Source: an uncultured Bacteroidales bacterium (lineage in GTDB: Bacteria; Bacteroidota; Bacteroidia; Bacteroidales; Bacteroidaceae). From it: DNA of 48,397 nucleotides. The stretch's first letter is position 1; every line of letters begins with the position of its first letter. Shown here one piece after another: positions 19,800-28,948 of the stretch. A model generated the notes under the pieces. That model was not told the DNA's origin. It ran no database searches and saw only the letters and a list, made by a program, of their open reading frames with translations. The translations under genes and the position numbers were made by a program. The stretch is taken from NCBI GenBank assembly GCA_902802815.1, contig CADCNQ010000020.1, positions 1 through 48,397 on the forward strand, written 5' to 3'.

Positions 19800-20444
19800 G
19801 TGGATAAGATACAACTGCAAAACGTACTTCCCGAAGTCTTCACTTCCCGCACCGACATAAGGAGCGAAGTGTGGCTTCAGGAAGTGACTTTGGAACGCGG
19901 TAAGACATATCTTGTCGAGGCGGCGAGCGGCACGGGAAAGAGCAGCCTGCTGTCTTTCCTGTACGGATACAGGAAGGACTATTCCGGTGACATCCTCTTC
20001 GACGGGAAGGACATACGGGAGTGCAGCAACGGCGATTGGGTGGACATACGAAGGAATCATCTCAGCCAGCTGTTTCAGGAACTGCGTCTATTCCCGGAAC
20101 TCACGGCGATGGAGAACGTGATGATAAAGAACCAGCTCACGGACCTTCAGAGCGAGAAGACGATAAGGGAATGGTTTGACGCAATGGGAATAGCCGCCTG
20201 CATGGACAAGAGGCTCGGACACATGTCTTTCGGTCAGCAGCAGCGAGTGGCACTCATCCGCGCTCTCTGTCAGCCCTTCGAGTTCCTTCTGGCCGACGAA
20301 CCGGTGAGTCACCTTGACAATACGAATTCCGATATAATGGGCGGGATAATGCTTGCGGAGGCAAAGCGACAGGGAGCTGCCCTGATAATCACGTCCATCG
20401 GAAAACATATGAATATGGATTACGATAAAATACTGAAACTGTAA
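19800..20444 (+). CDS. ABC transporter ATP-binding protein (LolD/MacB-like), atypical H-loop
   Basis: A 214-residue ATPase. Walker A is AASGTGKSS (41-49), the Q-loop is LFQELRLF (Q93), the signature is MSFGQQQRVAL (142-152, replacing LSGGQ) and Walker B is LLADEPVSHLD (E167). The switch His that normally follows ('THD') is not seen: the strand ends IITSIGKH, with Ser at the expected place. The GTG at 19800, just after the beta-galactosidase stop, is chosen; longer in-frame starts lie inside that gene. Its likely partner is the FtsX-type permease at 23017-24201, on the other strand. Role unknown, perhaps lipoprotein or envelope handling. Confidence 0.8.
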   Translation: MDKIQLQNVLPEVFTSRTDIRSEVWLQEVTLERGKTYLVEAASGTGKSSLLSFLYGYRKDYSGDILFDGKDIRECSNGDWVDIRRNHLSQLFQELRLFPELTAMENVMIKNQLTDLQSEKTIREWFDAMGIAACMDKRLGHMSFGQQQRVALIRALCQPFEFLLADEPVSHLDNTNSDIMGGIMLAEAKRQGAALIITSIGKHMNMDYDKILKL

Positions 20445-20460
20445 AAAAAAGAAATAGAAT

Positions 20461-20928
20461 ATGAGTTCAAGAGACAGGGAAAAAGATCAGTTGCGTTCGC
20501 TGGGCAAAAAGGTGAGCTACAGTCAGAACTATGATCCGGATGTGCTGGAAGCCTTTGAGAATCTCCATCCGGAAAACGATTACTGGGTGCGTCTCAACTG
20601 TGAGGAGTTCACCACGCTGTGTCCCATCACCGGGCAGCCCGACTACGCGGAGATACGCATCTCGTATATCCCCGACAGACTGATGGTGGAATCCAAGAGT
20701 CTGAAACTGTATCTCTTCTCGTTCCGCAATCACGGAGATTTCCATGAGGACTGCGTGAACACCATCATGAAGGATCTGGTGAAACTGATGAACCCCAAGT
20801 ATATTGAGGTGACGGGATTCTTCACTCCCCGCGGCGGTATCTCCATCCACCCGTATGCCAACTGGGGACGTCCCGGAACGAAGTGGGAGAAGTGTGCCGA
20901 AGAGCGTCTTTTAAGATACGAGAGATGA
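20461..20928 (+). CDS. queF: preQ0 reductase (NADPH-dependent 7-cyano-7-deazaguanine reductase)
   Basis: A 155-residue unimodular QueF that reduces 7-cyano-7-deazaguanine to preQ1 in queuosine tRNA modification. The family residues are clear: [18 protein letters not shown] with the nucleophile C54 and the following D61, [22 protein letters not shown] (the QueF E-S-K-S-L motif) and the ending [17 protein letters not shown]. It starts 16 bases after the ABC ATPase and its stop overlaps the next start (ATGA), so it is in the same transcript. No other queuosine gene is in the window. Confidence 0.95.
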   Translation: MSSRDREKDQLRSLGKKVSYSQNYDPDVLEAFENLHPENDYWVRLNCEEFTTLCPITGQPDYAEIRISYIPDRLMVESKSLKLYLFSFRNHGDFHEDCVNTIMKDLVKLMNPKYIEVTGFFTPRGGISIHPYANWGRPGTKWEKCAEERLLRYER

Positions 20929-21668
20929 AAGCAATGATTTTTGCCGCCGGGCTTGGCACACGGCTCAAACCCCTGACGGACCACATGCCGAAAGCACTGG
21001 TGGAAGTGGCCGGCAAACCGCTCCTGCAGCATCAGTTGGAGAAGCTCAGGAGTATAGGTGTGAAGAGAGTTGTCATCAACGTGCACCACTTTGCCGACAT
21101 GATAGAGGAGTGGGTGAGAGAGCATCCGATGGGTGTGGAGGTGCTTTTCAGCGACGAGCGGGAAGCTCTGCTGGAGACGGGCGGCGGAATACGCAAGGCA
21201 CGTCCTCTGCTGGGAGAGGGAAGAGTGCTCATCCACAACTGCGACATCCTCTCTAACGCAGACCTGAAGTCTTTCTATGAGAAGGGTGAAGGGGCTGCCG
21301 CCACGCTGCTGCTTTCCGAGCGCAAGACGTCAAGGTATCTCCTGTTCGACAATGAGATGAACCTGCAGGGCTGGACCAATATCTCCACCGGAGAGGTGAA
21401 ATATGTTTCCCATCCCGACGGCATCTGTGATTTCAGTCAGTTGCGCCCGCTTGCTTTCAGCGGCATACATCAGATAGACTCCTCCGCTTTTCCGTTGATG
21501 GACGAGTGGCCGGAGAAGTTTCCCATCATAGATTTCTATCTGTCTCTTGCCGGCAGGATGAAGGTGCGGGGCGTGGTTGACAACAGCCTGCAACTCATGG
21601 ATGTGGGCAAGCAGGAGACACTTGCGGAGGCGGAGTCGTTTCTCAGCGCTTTGGCAGCACGCGGGTGA
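20925..21668 (+). CDS. Sugar-phosphate nucleotidyltransferase (MurU-like)
   Basis: A 247-residue NTP-transferase. The N-terminus has the signature [20 protein letters not shown] (K22 and the GxGTRxxPLT motif), then HNCDILSN, the metal-binding Asp. The start is ATG at 20925, in an ATGA overlap with queF. By family it could be a MurNAc-1-phosphate uridylyltransferase or a related sugar-1-phosphate enzyme. A kinase-like gene of the aminoglycoside-phosphotransferase fold, such as AmgK that makes MurNAc-1-phosphate, lies on the opposite strand 0.35 kb away, which supports a cell-wall-recycling pair. The 3' end overlaps the convergent RapZ-like gene by 26 bases. Confidence 0.8.
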   Translation: MKAMIFAAGLGTRLKPLTDHMPKALVEVAGKPLLQHQLEKLRSIGVKRVVINVHHFADMIEEWVREHPMGVEVLFSDEREALLETGGGIRKARPLLGEGRVLIHNCDILSNADLKSFYEKGEGAAATLLLSERKTSRYLLFDNEMNLQGWTNISTGEVKYVSHPDGICDFSQLRPLAFSGIHQIDSSAFPLMDEWPEKFPIIDFYLSLAGRMKVRGVVDNSLQLMDVGKQETLAEAESFLSALAARG

Positions 21669-22047
21669 TACCCCTTTCGCGATGACATAGCATCACCTCG
21701 ATGCCGAACTTCTCGTTGAGGTGCGTTGCCAGGTGTTCTGCGCAATAGACGCTGCGGTGCTGTCCGCCCGTGCATCCGAAGCAGAACATTAGGTCTTCGA
21801 ATCCGCGTTCGATGTAGCGTGCGAGGTGGGTGTCGGCCAGAAAATACACATGCTCCAGGAAGGTGAGTATCTCGCCGTCGTCTTCGAGAAAGCGTATCAC
21901 GGGTTCGTCAAGACCGGTCAGAGTCTTGTATTCTTCGTATCGTCCGGGATTGTGCGTTGCGCGGCAGTCGAACACGTAGCCGCCGCCGTTGCCGCTCACA
22001 TCTTCGGGGATGCCTTTCTTATAGGAAAAACTGTAAACACGTATCAT
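21643..22047 (-). CDS. RapZ C-terminal-domain-like protein
   Basis: A 134-residue protein equal to the C-terminal half of RapZ. Motifs: VYSFSYKKGIPED, GYVFDCRATHNPGRYEEY, and FCFGCTGGQHRSVYCAEHLA, the conserved GCTGGxHRS box. The P-loop N-terminal domain of RapZ is absent. In RapZ this domain binds the small RNA GlmZ or sugar ligands, which fits a link to amino-sugar metabolism. Its ATG (22047) lies inside the end of the kinase gene, in another frame. In other Bacteroidales I recall the two as one fused protein, so this may be a split gene; see findings. Confidence 0.8.
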   Translation of the reverse strand: MIRVYSFSYKKGIPEDVSGNGGGYVFDCRATHNPGRYEEYKTLTGLDEPVIRFLEDDGEILTFLEHVYFLADTHLARYIERGFEDLMFCFGCTGGQHRSVYCAEHLATHLNEKFGIEVMLCHRERGITRVLPKR

Positions 22048-23032
22048 GCAGATATGGATAAGGACACTCGGGGAGTATCTGTTTGAGATTGTCCAGTGCG
22101 GGAGGAATGGAGTCCAGGAAATGCTGCTTGCGCTCGTAACGTCCGCGGAAACCGTAGGCACCCAGCACCTGCAGCTGACGGAACAGCACAAAGAGCGGCA
22201 GGCTCTCCATGAAACTTTCTGATACCGCGTCGCGGGCGATGCCGGTCAATGCCGCCAGTTCGTCGAGATACGCATCGATGCATTCCTTCCTCAGTTTGTC
22301 GGGGAAGCGCGAAGATGCCTGCCAGAGGAAGCTCACGACGTCGTATTGCATAGGTCCCTTTCTTCCGCCCTGGAAGTCGATGAGATGAGGCTCGTCGTTT
22401 TCGTCCAGCACTATGTTGCGTGCCTGGAAGTCGCGATACATGAATGTGGGTGAGGATACTATGCTGCAGCTCTGCGAGAGCAGGTCGGTGGCAAAATCCT
22501 GAAAGTCTTTCTCCAGACGGTATTCGTCGAATTCCACGGATGTGGTCTTGAGGAAACAGTATTTGAAGTAGTTGAGGTCGAAGAGTATGCCTGTCCTGTC
22601 GAGCGACGGCACGGGATGACACACGGAGAAGTCCAGTCCCCCGGCTCCCTCCACCTGCACGTGGGGCAGCACACGCATTGCCTTCATGATGAGGCTCTTC
22701 TCTTTCTCGCTGTAGTTTCCGCCGGATTCCCTTCCTGAGCGCAGCGCGTCGAAGAGGCTTCTCTTGCCCATATCTTCCTGCAGGTAGTGCTCCTCCTCCG
22801 CGTCGGCGGCCAGCACAGCGGGTACGGGCAGATGCTTTGCGGCAAAGTGGCGGGCCAGCGAGATAAAGGCGTGATTCTCGTGAATTGAGGTGCCCCGACA
22901 GGCGATGACGCTCTTTCCCGCTTCGTCGAAGAAACGGTAGTAAGAGCGGTTGCTCCCGCTGCCGGTGATGGTTTCTGTTCTGAACGGCTCGCGTCCGAAC
23001 AGTTCTTTGTATAGTTTCAGGAGTGTTTCCAA
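22019..23032 (-). CDS. Aminoglycoside-phosphotransferase-fold sugar kinase (AmgK-like)
   Basis: A 337-residue kinase-like protein. The catalytic loop is FMYRDFQARNIVLDEND (Tyr in place of the usual His before R-D), followed by HLIDFQGGRKGPMQYDV, the metal-binding Asp with G. The N-terminus carries the nucleotide site GSGSNRSYYRFFDEAGKSVIACRG. AmgK of this fold phosphorylates MurNAc/GlcNAc at C1; specificity here is inference. It overlaps the permease stop by 16 bases and the RapZ-like start by 29, so it belongs to the minus-strand run that starts with dnaX. It pairs with the nucleotidyltransferase at 20925. Confidence 0.8.
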   Translation of the reverse strand: METLLKLYKELFGREPFRTETITGSGSNRSYYRFFDEAGKSVIACRGTSIHENHAFISLARHFAAKHLPVPAVLAADAEEEHYLQEDMGKRSLFDALRSGRESGGNYSEKEKSLIMKAMRVLPHVQVEGAGGLDFSVCHPVPSLDRTGILFDLNYFKYCFLKTTSVEFDEYRLEKDFQDFATDLLSQSCSIVSSPTFMYRDFQARNIVLDENDEPHLIDFQGGRKGPMQYDVVSFLWQASSRFPDKLRKECIDAYLDELAALTGIARDAVSESFMESLPLFVLFRQLQVLGAYGFRGRYERKQHFLDSIPPALDNLKQILPECPYPYLHDTCLQFFL

Positions 23033-24201
23033 AGTTGTTGCATTTTACGGTATATCACCACAATGTTGATGCAGCTGACGAGTATGAATATCGCCGCGCC
23101 TGCAATCGTCATCGGCATGAGCGAACCTTCCTGCATTGTGGGGAACATCTGCCACAGACGCTCCATATACTGGTTGCGTATGAGATATGTCAGCAGCATC
23201 GCAGCCGTCAGCACCAGCATGTTCACGCCGACGCAGAGACACTGGTAGGGAAGGGCCACTCGTGCTGTGCTGTAACCTATCAGCAGCAGCGACTGCAGTT
23301 TTTCCTGATTCTTCTGCACGAGGAGGAAGATGCTCAGTATCAGCACGTAGAAGCTCAGAACTGAAATCAGCACTCCAACGGCGAGCACAATCACGATTAT
23401 CACCTTGAGGAAATACATCGTCTTGCCTGCCTGCAGTTTGTCTTCGTCTATTTCGTATCCTTTTTTCTTCGCGTACGTCACGATGCGTTCGTCGGTTGGA
23501 TTGTCCACCTGCAGTATCAGTCGCGAGGGCAGACCTGCGTCTTCGTCGGCATAGATGCTGTTGCTCCATTCGATGAAGGATGCCGGCACCAGTATGGTGT
23601 TCAGCCGTGAGGAGAAACCGACGAGCCTTGCCGGGAGTACGTCCTTGCGTCCGCGTCCGATCAGTTCCACGTTCACGTCGAGCAGTCCTGTGAGTCCTTC
23701 TCCTATTTTCGGCAGGCTGTGGCTCTGTGCGAAGCCGAAGTTGTACACCGCCAGATACGACTTGGGGAGCACGATGGGTACGGGTTCGCCTTCGCTCCAT
23801 TGCCAGTGTTTCCTGCTGATGTCCACAAAGCGGTCGGGCACGCTCTCAAAGAACATATCCGAGGAGAAACGTATCTCGTTGAGTCCCACCTGGCATTTCA
23901 CCCTGTATCTCGATGCCGTGAACGCTCCCACGTGTTTGGCAAACGGCTGTCGTGCGAGTTCCTCCTGCTCCTGCTGCGAGAACACCATCGGTGCGGAGGA
24001 GAATGTTCCCACGCGCTTCGACACCATGATATAGTCGGTGGGCAGCACGCTGTCTTCTCCCTGCAGGGCGGGAGCCAGGTCTTCGTAGAATTGCAGGGAG
24101 AGCAGTATGATTACCATTCCCAGCAAGTTGGCTGTGAAGAAACCTGTGATCTGACCCGGGGAGAGGTGTTTGCGGAGAAGTTTCCAGAGAAGATGCATCA
24201 C
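23017..24201 (-). CDS. FtsX-type ABC transporter permease
   Basis: A 394-residue membrane protein with the MacB/FtsX layout: one N-terminal membrane segment (about 19-37, TGFFTANLLGMVIILLS), a large extracytoplasmic domain (about 40-265) and three C-terminal segments (about 265-295, 320-345, 360-385). The loop QEKLQSLLLIGYS between segments 2 and 3 is the coupling helix region. It starts in an ATGA overlap with dnaX and ends inside the kinase start. Its natural ATPase is probably the gene at 19800 on the other strand. Substrate unknown. Confidence 0.8.
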   Translation of the reverse strand: MMHLLWKLLRKHLSPGQITGFFTANLLGMVIILLSLQFYEDLAPALQGEDSVLPTDYIMVSKRVGTFSSAPMVFSQQEQEELARQPFAKHVGAFTASRYRVKCQVGLNEIRFSSDMFFESVPDRFVDISRKHWQWSEGEPVPIVLPKSYLAVYNFGFAQSHSLPKIGEGLTGLLDVNVELIGRGRKDVLPARLVGFSSRLNTILVPASFIEWSNSIYADEDAGLPSRLILQVDNPTDERIVTYAKKKGYEIDEDKLQAGKTMYFLKVIIVIVLAVGVLISVLSFYVLILSIFLLVQKNQEKLQSLLLIGYSTARVALPYQCLCVGVNMLVLTAAMLLTYLIRNQYMERLWQMFPTMQEGSLMPMTIAGAAIFILVSCINIVVIYRKMQQLWKHS

Positions 24202-25940
24202 TCGATTACCAGTTTAAATTCCTCTGCCAGCAGCTGCACCACCGGGTTCTCCTGTGTGTAGCGTTTGTATATCTCTTTCTTCGACGTGCTCCTCTGCACC
24301 TTCGCCACCTCTGCCACCTTTATGTCCATCAGTATGGTGGGGGCTATCAGTGATCTCTTGAGGAACTGGCACAGCCGCGATGAAATCTGTTGCAGGTATG
24401 TCTTCACCTGCAAGTTGGGCACTTCCACGGAGAACGAGTTCGGTCCCGTCACTATCGGATGCATCTGCTGCATACGCATGGCCAGGGCGTTGTCTTCCTT
24501 GCCCAGTTCGGAGATGAATTCAAACCACAGACGGATGAGTTCCTCGTTTGTCAGTATTGTTGCATTTCCGTTGTTCTGTATATTTTCCGCCGGTGCCGTC
24601 TGTGCGGGAGCGTCCTGTGTCTGTGTGGCCAGTCTCATACTGGGTCCCAGCGCCGAGAGCTTCATTCGCGGTGCGGCGGGTTTCGCCTGTGCGGGCTGCT
24701 GTGCGGGCTGCTGTGCTGCCGGTCTGGGTGCGGCTGTGTTCTGCTCTTTCTGTGAAGCAGCGGCAGGGGTCTGCTTTCTTTCCGCAACCATCGGCTGCGA
24801 GAAGAAGGGGGCTATCTTCTTGGGCCGAAGCCCACCGTCGGGTGCGTCGGGGTCTATCTGCGCGCACTCTATCAGGGCAATCTCCAGCGAGAGACGTTTG
24901 TTGCGCGATGTGCGGTATGCATTGTCGCATTCGTTGCAGATGCGCAGAGCCCTGTAGAGCATCTTCACGTTGCACTTCGCGGCCTGCTCCTCGTAGCGTG
25001 TGCGGATGGCCTCTGTGGCTTCCAACAGGGGCAGGGTGGTCTTGTCGCGTGCCACGAGCAGGTTTCTCAGGTGCGATGCCAGTCCGTTCATGAAGTTGCC
25101 GCCCTCATATCCCTCGCTGATGACGTCGTTGAGGAGGATGAGACAGGGCTGCACCTCTTTCCTGAGGAAGTGGTCCACCATCTCGAAATAGCGGTCCAGG
25201 GAGAGCTCTCCGAGTGCCTCGCTCACGTTCTGCGCGGTCAGTTCGCCGTTGCAGCAGGCCACCATCTGGTCGTAGATGGACAGCGCGTCTCTCATGCCTC
25301 CGTCGGCCTTGCGTGCGATGAGGTGCAGCGCCTCGTCCTCGGCCCTGTGTCCTTCCTTCTGTGCGATGTAGCGCAGATGGTCTACGATGCCCTGCATGGT
25401 CATGCGTGCGAAATCGTACACCTGGCATCTGCTCAGTATCGTGGGCAGTATCTTATGCTTCTCCGTGGTGGCGAGGATGAATATCACATACGAGGGCGGT
25501 TCCTCCAGCGTCTTGAGAAATGCGTTGAATGCCGATGCCGACAGCATGTGCACCTCGTCGATGATGAACACCTTGTATTTTCCTATCTGGGGCGGTATCT
25601 GCACCTGCTTGCACAGTTCGCGTATGTCGTCCACCGAGTTGTTGGATGCTGCATCCAGTTCGTGTATACTCATGCTGCGTCCTTCGTTGAATGCCTTGCA
25701 GCTCTCGCACGTGCCGCAGGGGTCTCCGTTGGCATCGGGTGTGAGGCAGTTGATGGTCTTGGCGAAGATACGTGCGCAGGTGGTCTTACCTACGCCTCTC
25801 GGTCCGCAGAAGAGATATGCGTGAGCCAGTTTTCCCGTCTGTATGGCATTTTTCAGCGTCGTGGTCAGCGTGCGCTGTCCCACCACCGAATCAAACGTCA
25901 GCGGACGGTACTTCAATGCCGAAACAATGTATTCTTCCAT
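24198..25940 (-). CDS. dnaX: DNA polymerase III subunit gamma/tau
   Basis: A 580-residue clamp-loader ATPase. The start is MEEYIVSALKYRPLTFDSVVG at 25940, just behind a consensus promoter; longer in-frame starts lie upstream of that promoter. Motifs: Walker A FCGPRGVGKTTCARIF, the zinc-binding Cys at the C-x(8)-C-x2-C-x2-C type stretch near NGDPCGTCESC, Walker B FIIDEVHMLS, and the SRC motif ILSRCQVYDF. Residues beyond about 380 form a low-complexity linker rich in A, Q and P, then a short tau-like domain. No A-run suggesting a programmed frameshift was noticed. It heads a four-gene minus-strand run. Confidence 0.95.
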   Translation of the reverse strand: MEEYIVSALKYRPLTFDSVVGQRTLTTTLKNAIQTGKLAHAYLFCGPRGVGKTTCARIFAKTINCLTPDANGDPCGTCESCKAFNEGRSMSIHELDAASNNSVDDIRELCKQVQIPPQIGKYKVFIIDEVHMLSASAFNAFLKTLEEPPSYVIFILATTEKHKILPTILSRCQVYDFARMTMQGIVDHLRYIAQKEGHRAEDEALHLIARKADGGMRDALSIYDQMVACCNGELTAQNVSEALGELSLDRYFEMVDHFLRKEVQPCLILLNDVISEGYEGGNFMNGLASHLRNLLVARDKTTLPLLEATEAIRTRYEEQAAKCNVKMLYRALRICNECDNAYRTSRNKRLSLEIALIECAQIDPDAPDGGLRPKKIAPFFSQPMVAERKQTPAAASQKEQNTAAPRPAAQQPAQQPAQAKPAAPRMKLSALGPSMRLATQTQDAPAQTAPAENIQNNGNATILTNEELIRLWFEFISELGKEDNALAMRMQQMHPIVTGPNSFSVEVPNLQVKTYLQQISSRLCQFLKRSLIAPTILMDIKVAEVAKVQRSTSKKEIYKRYTQENPVVQLLAEEFKLVIE

Positions 25941-25963
25941 AGTCGTTTTTCTGATTTTCCCCG

Positions 25964-25995
25964 CAAATGTACAAAAAAAATAAAAGTTGAGCAAA
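25964..25995 (-). promoter_or_regulatory. dnaX operon promoter
   Basis: On the minus strand TTTG at 25995-25992, 20 bases, TACATTTG at 25971-25964. It lies about 24 bases before the ATG at 25940, leaving a very short untranslated leader. Confidence 0.8.
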
Positions 25996-26010
25996 AAACA
26001 AACTGCTTTC

Positions 26011-26043
26011 ATTGTCTTGGCACTCTTTTTTTTCGTACATTTG
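26011..26043 (+). promoter_or_regulatory. Promoter of the divIC-phoH-purC-menG run
   Basis: TACATTTG at 26036-26043 with ATTG at 26011-26014, 21 bases upstream. It is 22 bases before the first ATG and back-to-back with the dnaX promoter. Confidence 0.7.
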
Positions 26044-26064
26044 CGATGAAAATAATATAAGGAA

Positions 26065-26358
26065 ATGCATAAACTCAGCGATATCTGGTCTTTCATAGGG
26101 AGATACAAATATTTTTTCGTGCTTACGATAATTGTGGCAGTGGTGGGTTTTCTTGATGAAAACAGCATTCTCCACCGTCATGAGCGTCAGGGTGACATCA
26201 GGGATCTGAAGAAGGAAATCGGCGGCTACCGCGAACGCTACGAGAAGGACACCCGTGCCCTTCGCGGCCTCGCCGACAGCAAGACGCTCGAGAAGTACGC
26301 CCGCGAGAAGTATTTCATGCATCGCGAGAATGAAGACCTCTTTGTTATTGTGGAATGA
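26065..26358 (+). CDS. Septum formation initiator (DivIC/FtsB-like)
   Basis: A 97-residue bitopic membrane protein. A short cytoplasmic N-terminus, one membrane segment (about 17-31, YFFVLTIIVAVVGFL) and a coiled coil (HERQGDIRDLKKEIGGYRERYEKD) followed by TLEKYAREKYFMHRENEDLFVI, the conserved tail of the DivIC/FtsB family. It acts in the divisome at the cytoplasmic membrane. It is the first gene of the run; its stop overlaps the next start (ATGA). Confidence 0.9.
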   Translation: MHKLSDIWSFIGRYKYFFVLTIIVAVVGFLDENSILHRHERQGDIRDLKKEIGGYRERYEKDTRALRGLADSKTLEKYAREKYFMHRENEDLFVIVE

Positions 26359-27092
26359 TGAGACGCACGCCTGCCATGAGCCTCCGTTGGTTCCCCCTTT
26401 TCTTTGTGTTACTTCTGTTGTGCAGTTGCCGCTCCGGTTCCGAGTATAAGATTGTCGGCGAGAGCCGTATCGACAATCTGGATGGACGCAAGCTCTATCT
26501 CAAGCGCTATGCCGACGAGACGCTTGTCAATATCGACAGCACCACTGTGCATCACGGTCATTTCGAATTCTCCGGCAAGCTCGACAGCACGCTCTTCGCC
26601 CATCTCTTTGTCGAGGGCGAGAGTCTGATGCCCCTGGTGCTTGAGGAGGGTGAGATACATCTCGACTTCTCTCCGGAGGAGCAGCGCCTGAGCGGCACAC
26701 CGCTCAACGACTCGCTCTATTCGTTCATCAAACAGAAGGGCGTGATGGACGCTCTCCTGAGCGACATTCCCCACAAGGAGTCGGCGCTCATCATGGAGGG
26801 CTACGACCACGACGAGATAGTGCGTATGCTCAGCGCGGAGACTCTGCGCATCCAGCAGATTACGGAGCGTCTGGTGGCCAAGTTCATCAAGGCCAACTAC
26901 AGAAACGTCCTCGGTCCCGGCATCTTCATGATAATGACCTCGGCCTACGACTTCCCGCTGATGACCCCCGAGATAGAGGCCATCGTGCTGGGAGCCCCGC
27001 AGAGCTTCCTCGACGACCCCTATGTCAGCCTCTATGTGAGCATGGCCAGGGAGAATACCGAAAAAATGAAATCGCAGAGCATCGATGATTGA
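26355..27092 (+). CDS. DUF4369-type lipoprotein
   Basis: A 245-residue secreted protein. The signal ends in a lipobox, VLLLLCSC. After it comes a beta-rich stretch typical of the DUF4369 domain at the N-terminus of thioredoxin-like Bacteroidales lipoproteins (NLDGRKLYLKRYADETLVNIDST, GHFEFSGKLDS). No thioredoxin CXXC domain follows; the C-terminal half is helical. This looks like a stand-alone relative. The start overlaps divIC and the stop overlaps phoH by 8 bases. Function unknown. Confidence 0.75.
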   Translation: MMRRTPAMSLRWFPLFFVLLLLCSCRSGSEYKIVGESRIDNLDGRKLYLKRYADETLVNIDSTTVHHGHFEFSGKLDSTLFAHLFVEGESLMPLVLEEGEIHLDFSPEEQRLSGTPLNDSLYSFIKQKGVMDALLSDIPHKESALIMEGYDHDEIVRMLSAETLRIQQITERLVAKFIKANYRNVLGPGIFMIMTSAYDFPLMTPEIEAIVLGAPQSFLDDPYVSLYVSMARENTEKMKSQSIDD

Positions 27093-28023
27093 GAAACATC
27101 TGACACTTGATGACGCCGACCCCCAGATATTCTACGGCGTGGGCGGTGCCAACATGCGGCTTCTCAAGTCACTCTACCCGAAGCTGCGTATCGTGGCCCG
27201 CGGTGACGTCCTCCATGTGATGGGCGACGAGATTGAGATGTCTGCCTTCGAGAAGCATCTTCAGGGTCTCATCCTCCACACCCAGACCTACAACCGTCTG
27301 ACGGAGGACGATGTGGTGAAGATATCGCGCGGCGAGAAGATGAGCGAGGGAGGTTCCAAGGGTGCCATCCTCTACAGCATGAGCGGCCGCCCCATCATCC
27401 CGCGCAGCGACAACCAGCGTGCTGTGGTCACCTCGTTCCAGCACCACGACCTCACCTTTGTCACCGGTCCTGCCGGTTCGGGCAAGACCTATCTCTCCAT
27501 CGCGCTTGCCGTGAAGGCCTACAAGGAGAAGAGCTGCCGCCGCATCATTCTCTCACGCCCGGCTGTGGAGGCGGGGGAGAAACTGGGGTTCCTGCCCGGC
27601 GACATGCGCGACAAGATAGACCCCTATCTCCAGCCCCTGTACGATGCGCTGGAGGATATGATACCCGCACAGAAGCTCCGTGAGATGATGGAGCAGAACA
27701 TAGTGCAGATAGCCCCGCTGGCATTCATGCGAGGCCGCACCCTGAGCGATGCTGTGGTGATTCTCGACGAGGCTCAGAACACCACTACGGCGCAGCTCCG
27801 CATGTTCCTCACGCGCATGGGTCACAACTGCCGCATGATTATCACGGGCGACACCTCCCAGGTGGACCTTCCCCGCGGCGTGCGCAGCGGACTCGTCGAG
27901 GCGCTCGGCATACTGTCCTCCGTCGAGGGCATCGGTTTCGTGCGCATGGGCAAGCAGGACATCGTCCGGCACAAACTCGTAACAAAAATTGTAGAAGCAT
28001 ATGAAAGCACTGACAATGACTGA
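27085..28023 (+). CDS. phoH: PhoH family ATPase
   Basis: A 312-residue PhoH/PhoL protein. An N-terminal KH-like part ([19 protein letters not shown]) is followed by the ATPase with Walker [18 protein letters not shown] and Walker [19 protein letters not shown]. Other family blocks are [21 protein letters not shown] and the downstream [13 protein letters not shown]. PhoH is thought to be an RNA-associated ATPase of ribosome or stress biology. Its end overlaps the start of purC. Confidence 0.93.
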   Translation: MIEKHLTLDDADPQIFYGVGGANMRLLKSLYPKLRIVARGDVLHVMGDEIEMSAFEKHLQGLILHTQTYNRLTEDDVVKISRGEKMSEGGSKGAILYSMSGRPIIPRSDNQRAVVTSFQHHDLTFVTGPAGSGKTYLSIALAVKAYKEKSCRRIILSRPAVEAGEKLGFLPGDMRDKIDPYLQPLYDALEDMIPAQKLREMMEQNIVQIAPLAFMRGRTLSDAVVILDEAQNTTTAQLRMFLTRMGHNCRMIITGDTSQVDLPRGVRSGLVEALGILSSVEGIGFVRMGKQDIVRHKLVTKIVEAYESTDND

Positions 28024-28948
28024 CCTCTCTCTGCCCGGGCAGAAGAGTGTGTATCACGGCAAGGTCCGTGACGTGTACAATCTTGGCGACGACCTCCTCG
28101 TGATGGTGGCCACCGACCGTATTTCCGCCTTCGATGTCATCCTGCCCAAGGGTATTCCCTTCAAGGGTCAGGTGCTCAACCAGATTGCGGCTTCCTTCCT
28201 GGATGCCACGGCCGACATCGTGCCCAACTGGAAGCTCGCCACTCCCGATCCCATGGTCACCGTGGGTCTCAAGGCCGAGGGTTTTCGCGTGGAGATGATT
28301 ATCCGCGGCTATCTCACGGGCAGTGCCTGGAGAGAGTACAAGAACGGCTGCCGCGAGCTCTGCGGTGTGAAGCTGCCCGACGGTATGCGCGAGAATGAGA
28401 AGTTCCCCGAACCCATCATCACTCCCACCACCAAGGCCGACGAGGGTCACGACGAGAACATCTCCAAGGAGGAAATCATCCGTCAGGGCATCGTGTCCCG
28501 TGAGGACTACGAGGTGATGGAGCGCTACACGCGCGCCCTCTTCCAGCGCGGCACGGAGATTGCTGCCGGGAAGGGTCTCATCCTGGTGGACACCAAGTAC
28601 GAGTTCGGCAAGCGCGATGGCAAGGTGATACTCATCGACGAGATTCACACTCCCGACTCCTCGCGTTATTTCTATAAGGAAGGCTACGAGGAGAAGTTCC
28701 TCAAGGGCGAACCCCAGCGCCAGCTCTCCAAGGAGTTCGTGCGCCAGTGGCTCATCGAGCACAACTTCATGAACCAGCCCGGCCAGACCATGCCCGAGAT
28801 CACCGACGAATATGCTGCGAGCGTCAGCGAGCGCTATATCGAGCTCTACGAGCACATCACGGGCGAGAAGTTCTCTCCTGCATCCGACGAGGGCGACATC
28901 GAGGCTCGCATCCAAAGGAATGTAGCCGCATGGCTCTCGACCCGCTGA
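28001..28948 (+). CDS. purC: SAICAR synthetase
   Basis: A 315-residue enzyme of purine synthesis that joins CAIR and aspartate using ATP. Motifs: [72 protein letters not shown] and [16 protein letters not shown]. The length is that of the eukaryote-like or Bacteroidota form with a longer insertion than E. coli PurC. The start at 28001 ([13 protein letters not shown]) is preferred over the ATG at 28016 because relatives begin with the same MKALT. It overlaps phoH by 23 bases. Confidence 0.95.
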   Translation: MKALTMTDLSLPGQKSVYHGKVRDVYNLGDDLLVMVATDRISAFDVILPKGIPFKGQVLNQIAASFLDATADIVPNWKLATPDPMVTVGLKAEGFRVEMIIRGYLTGSAWREYKNGCRELCGVKLPDGMRENEKFPEPIITPTTKADEGHDENISKEEIIRQGIVSREDYEVMERYTRALFQRGTEIAAGKGLILVDTKYEFGKRDGKVILIDEIHTPDSSRYFYKEGYEEKFLKGEPQRQLSKEFVRQWLIEHNFMNQPGQTMPEITDEYAASVSERYIELYEHITGEKFSPASDEGDIEARIQRNVAAWLSTR

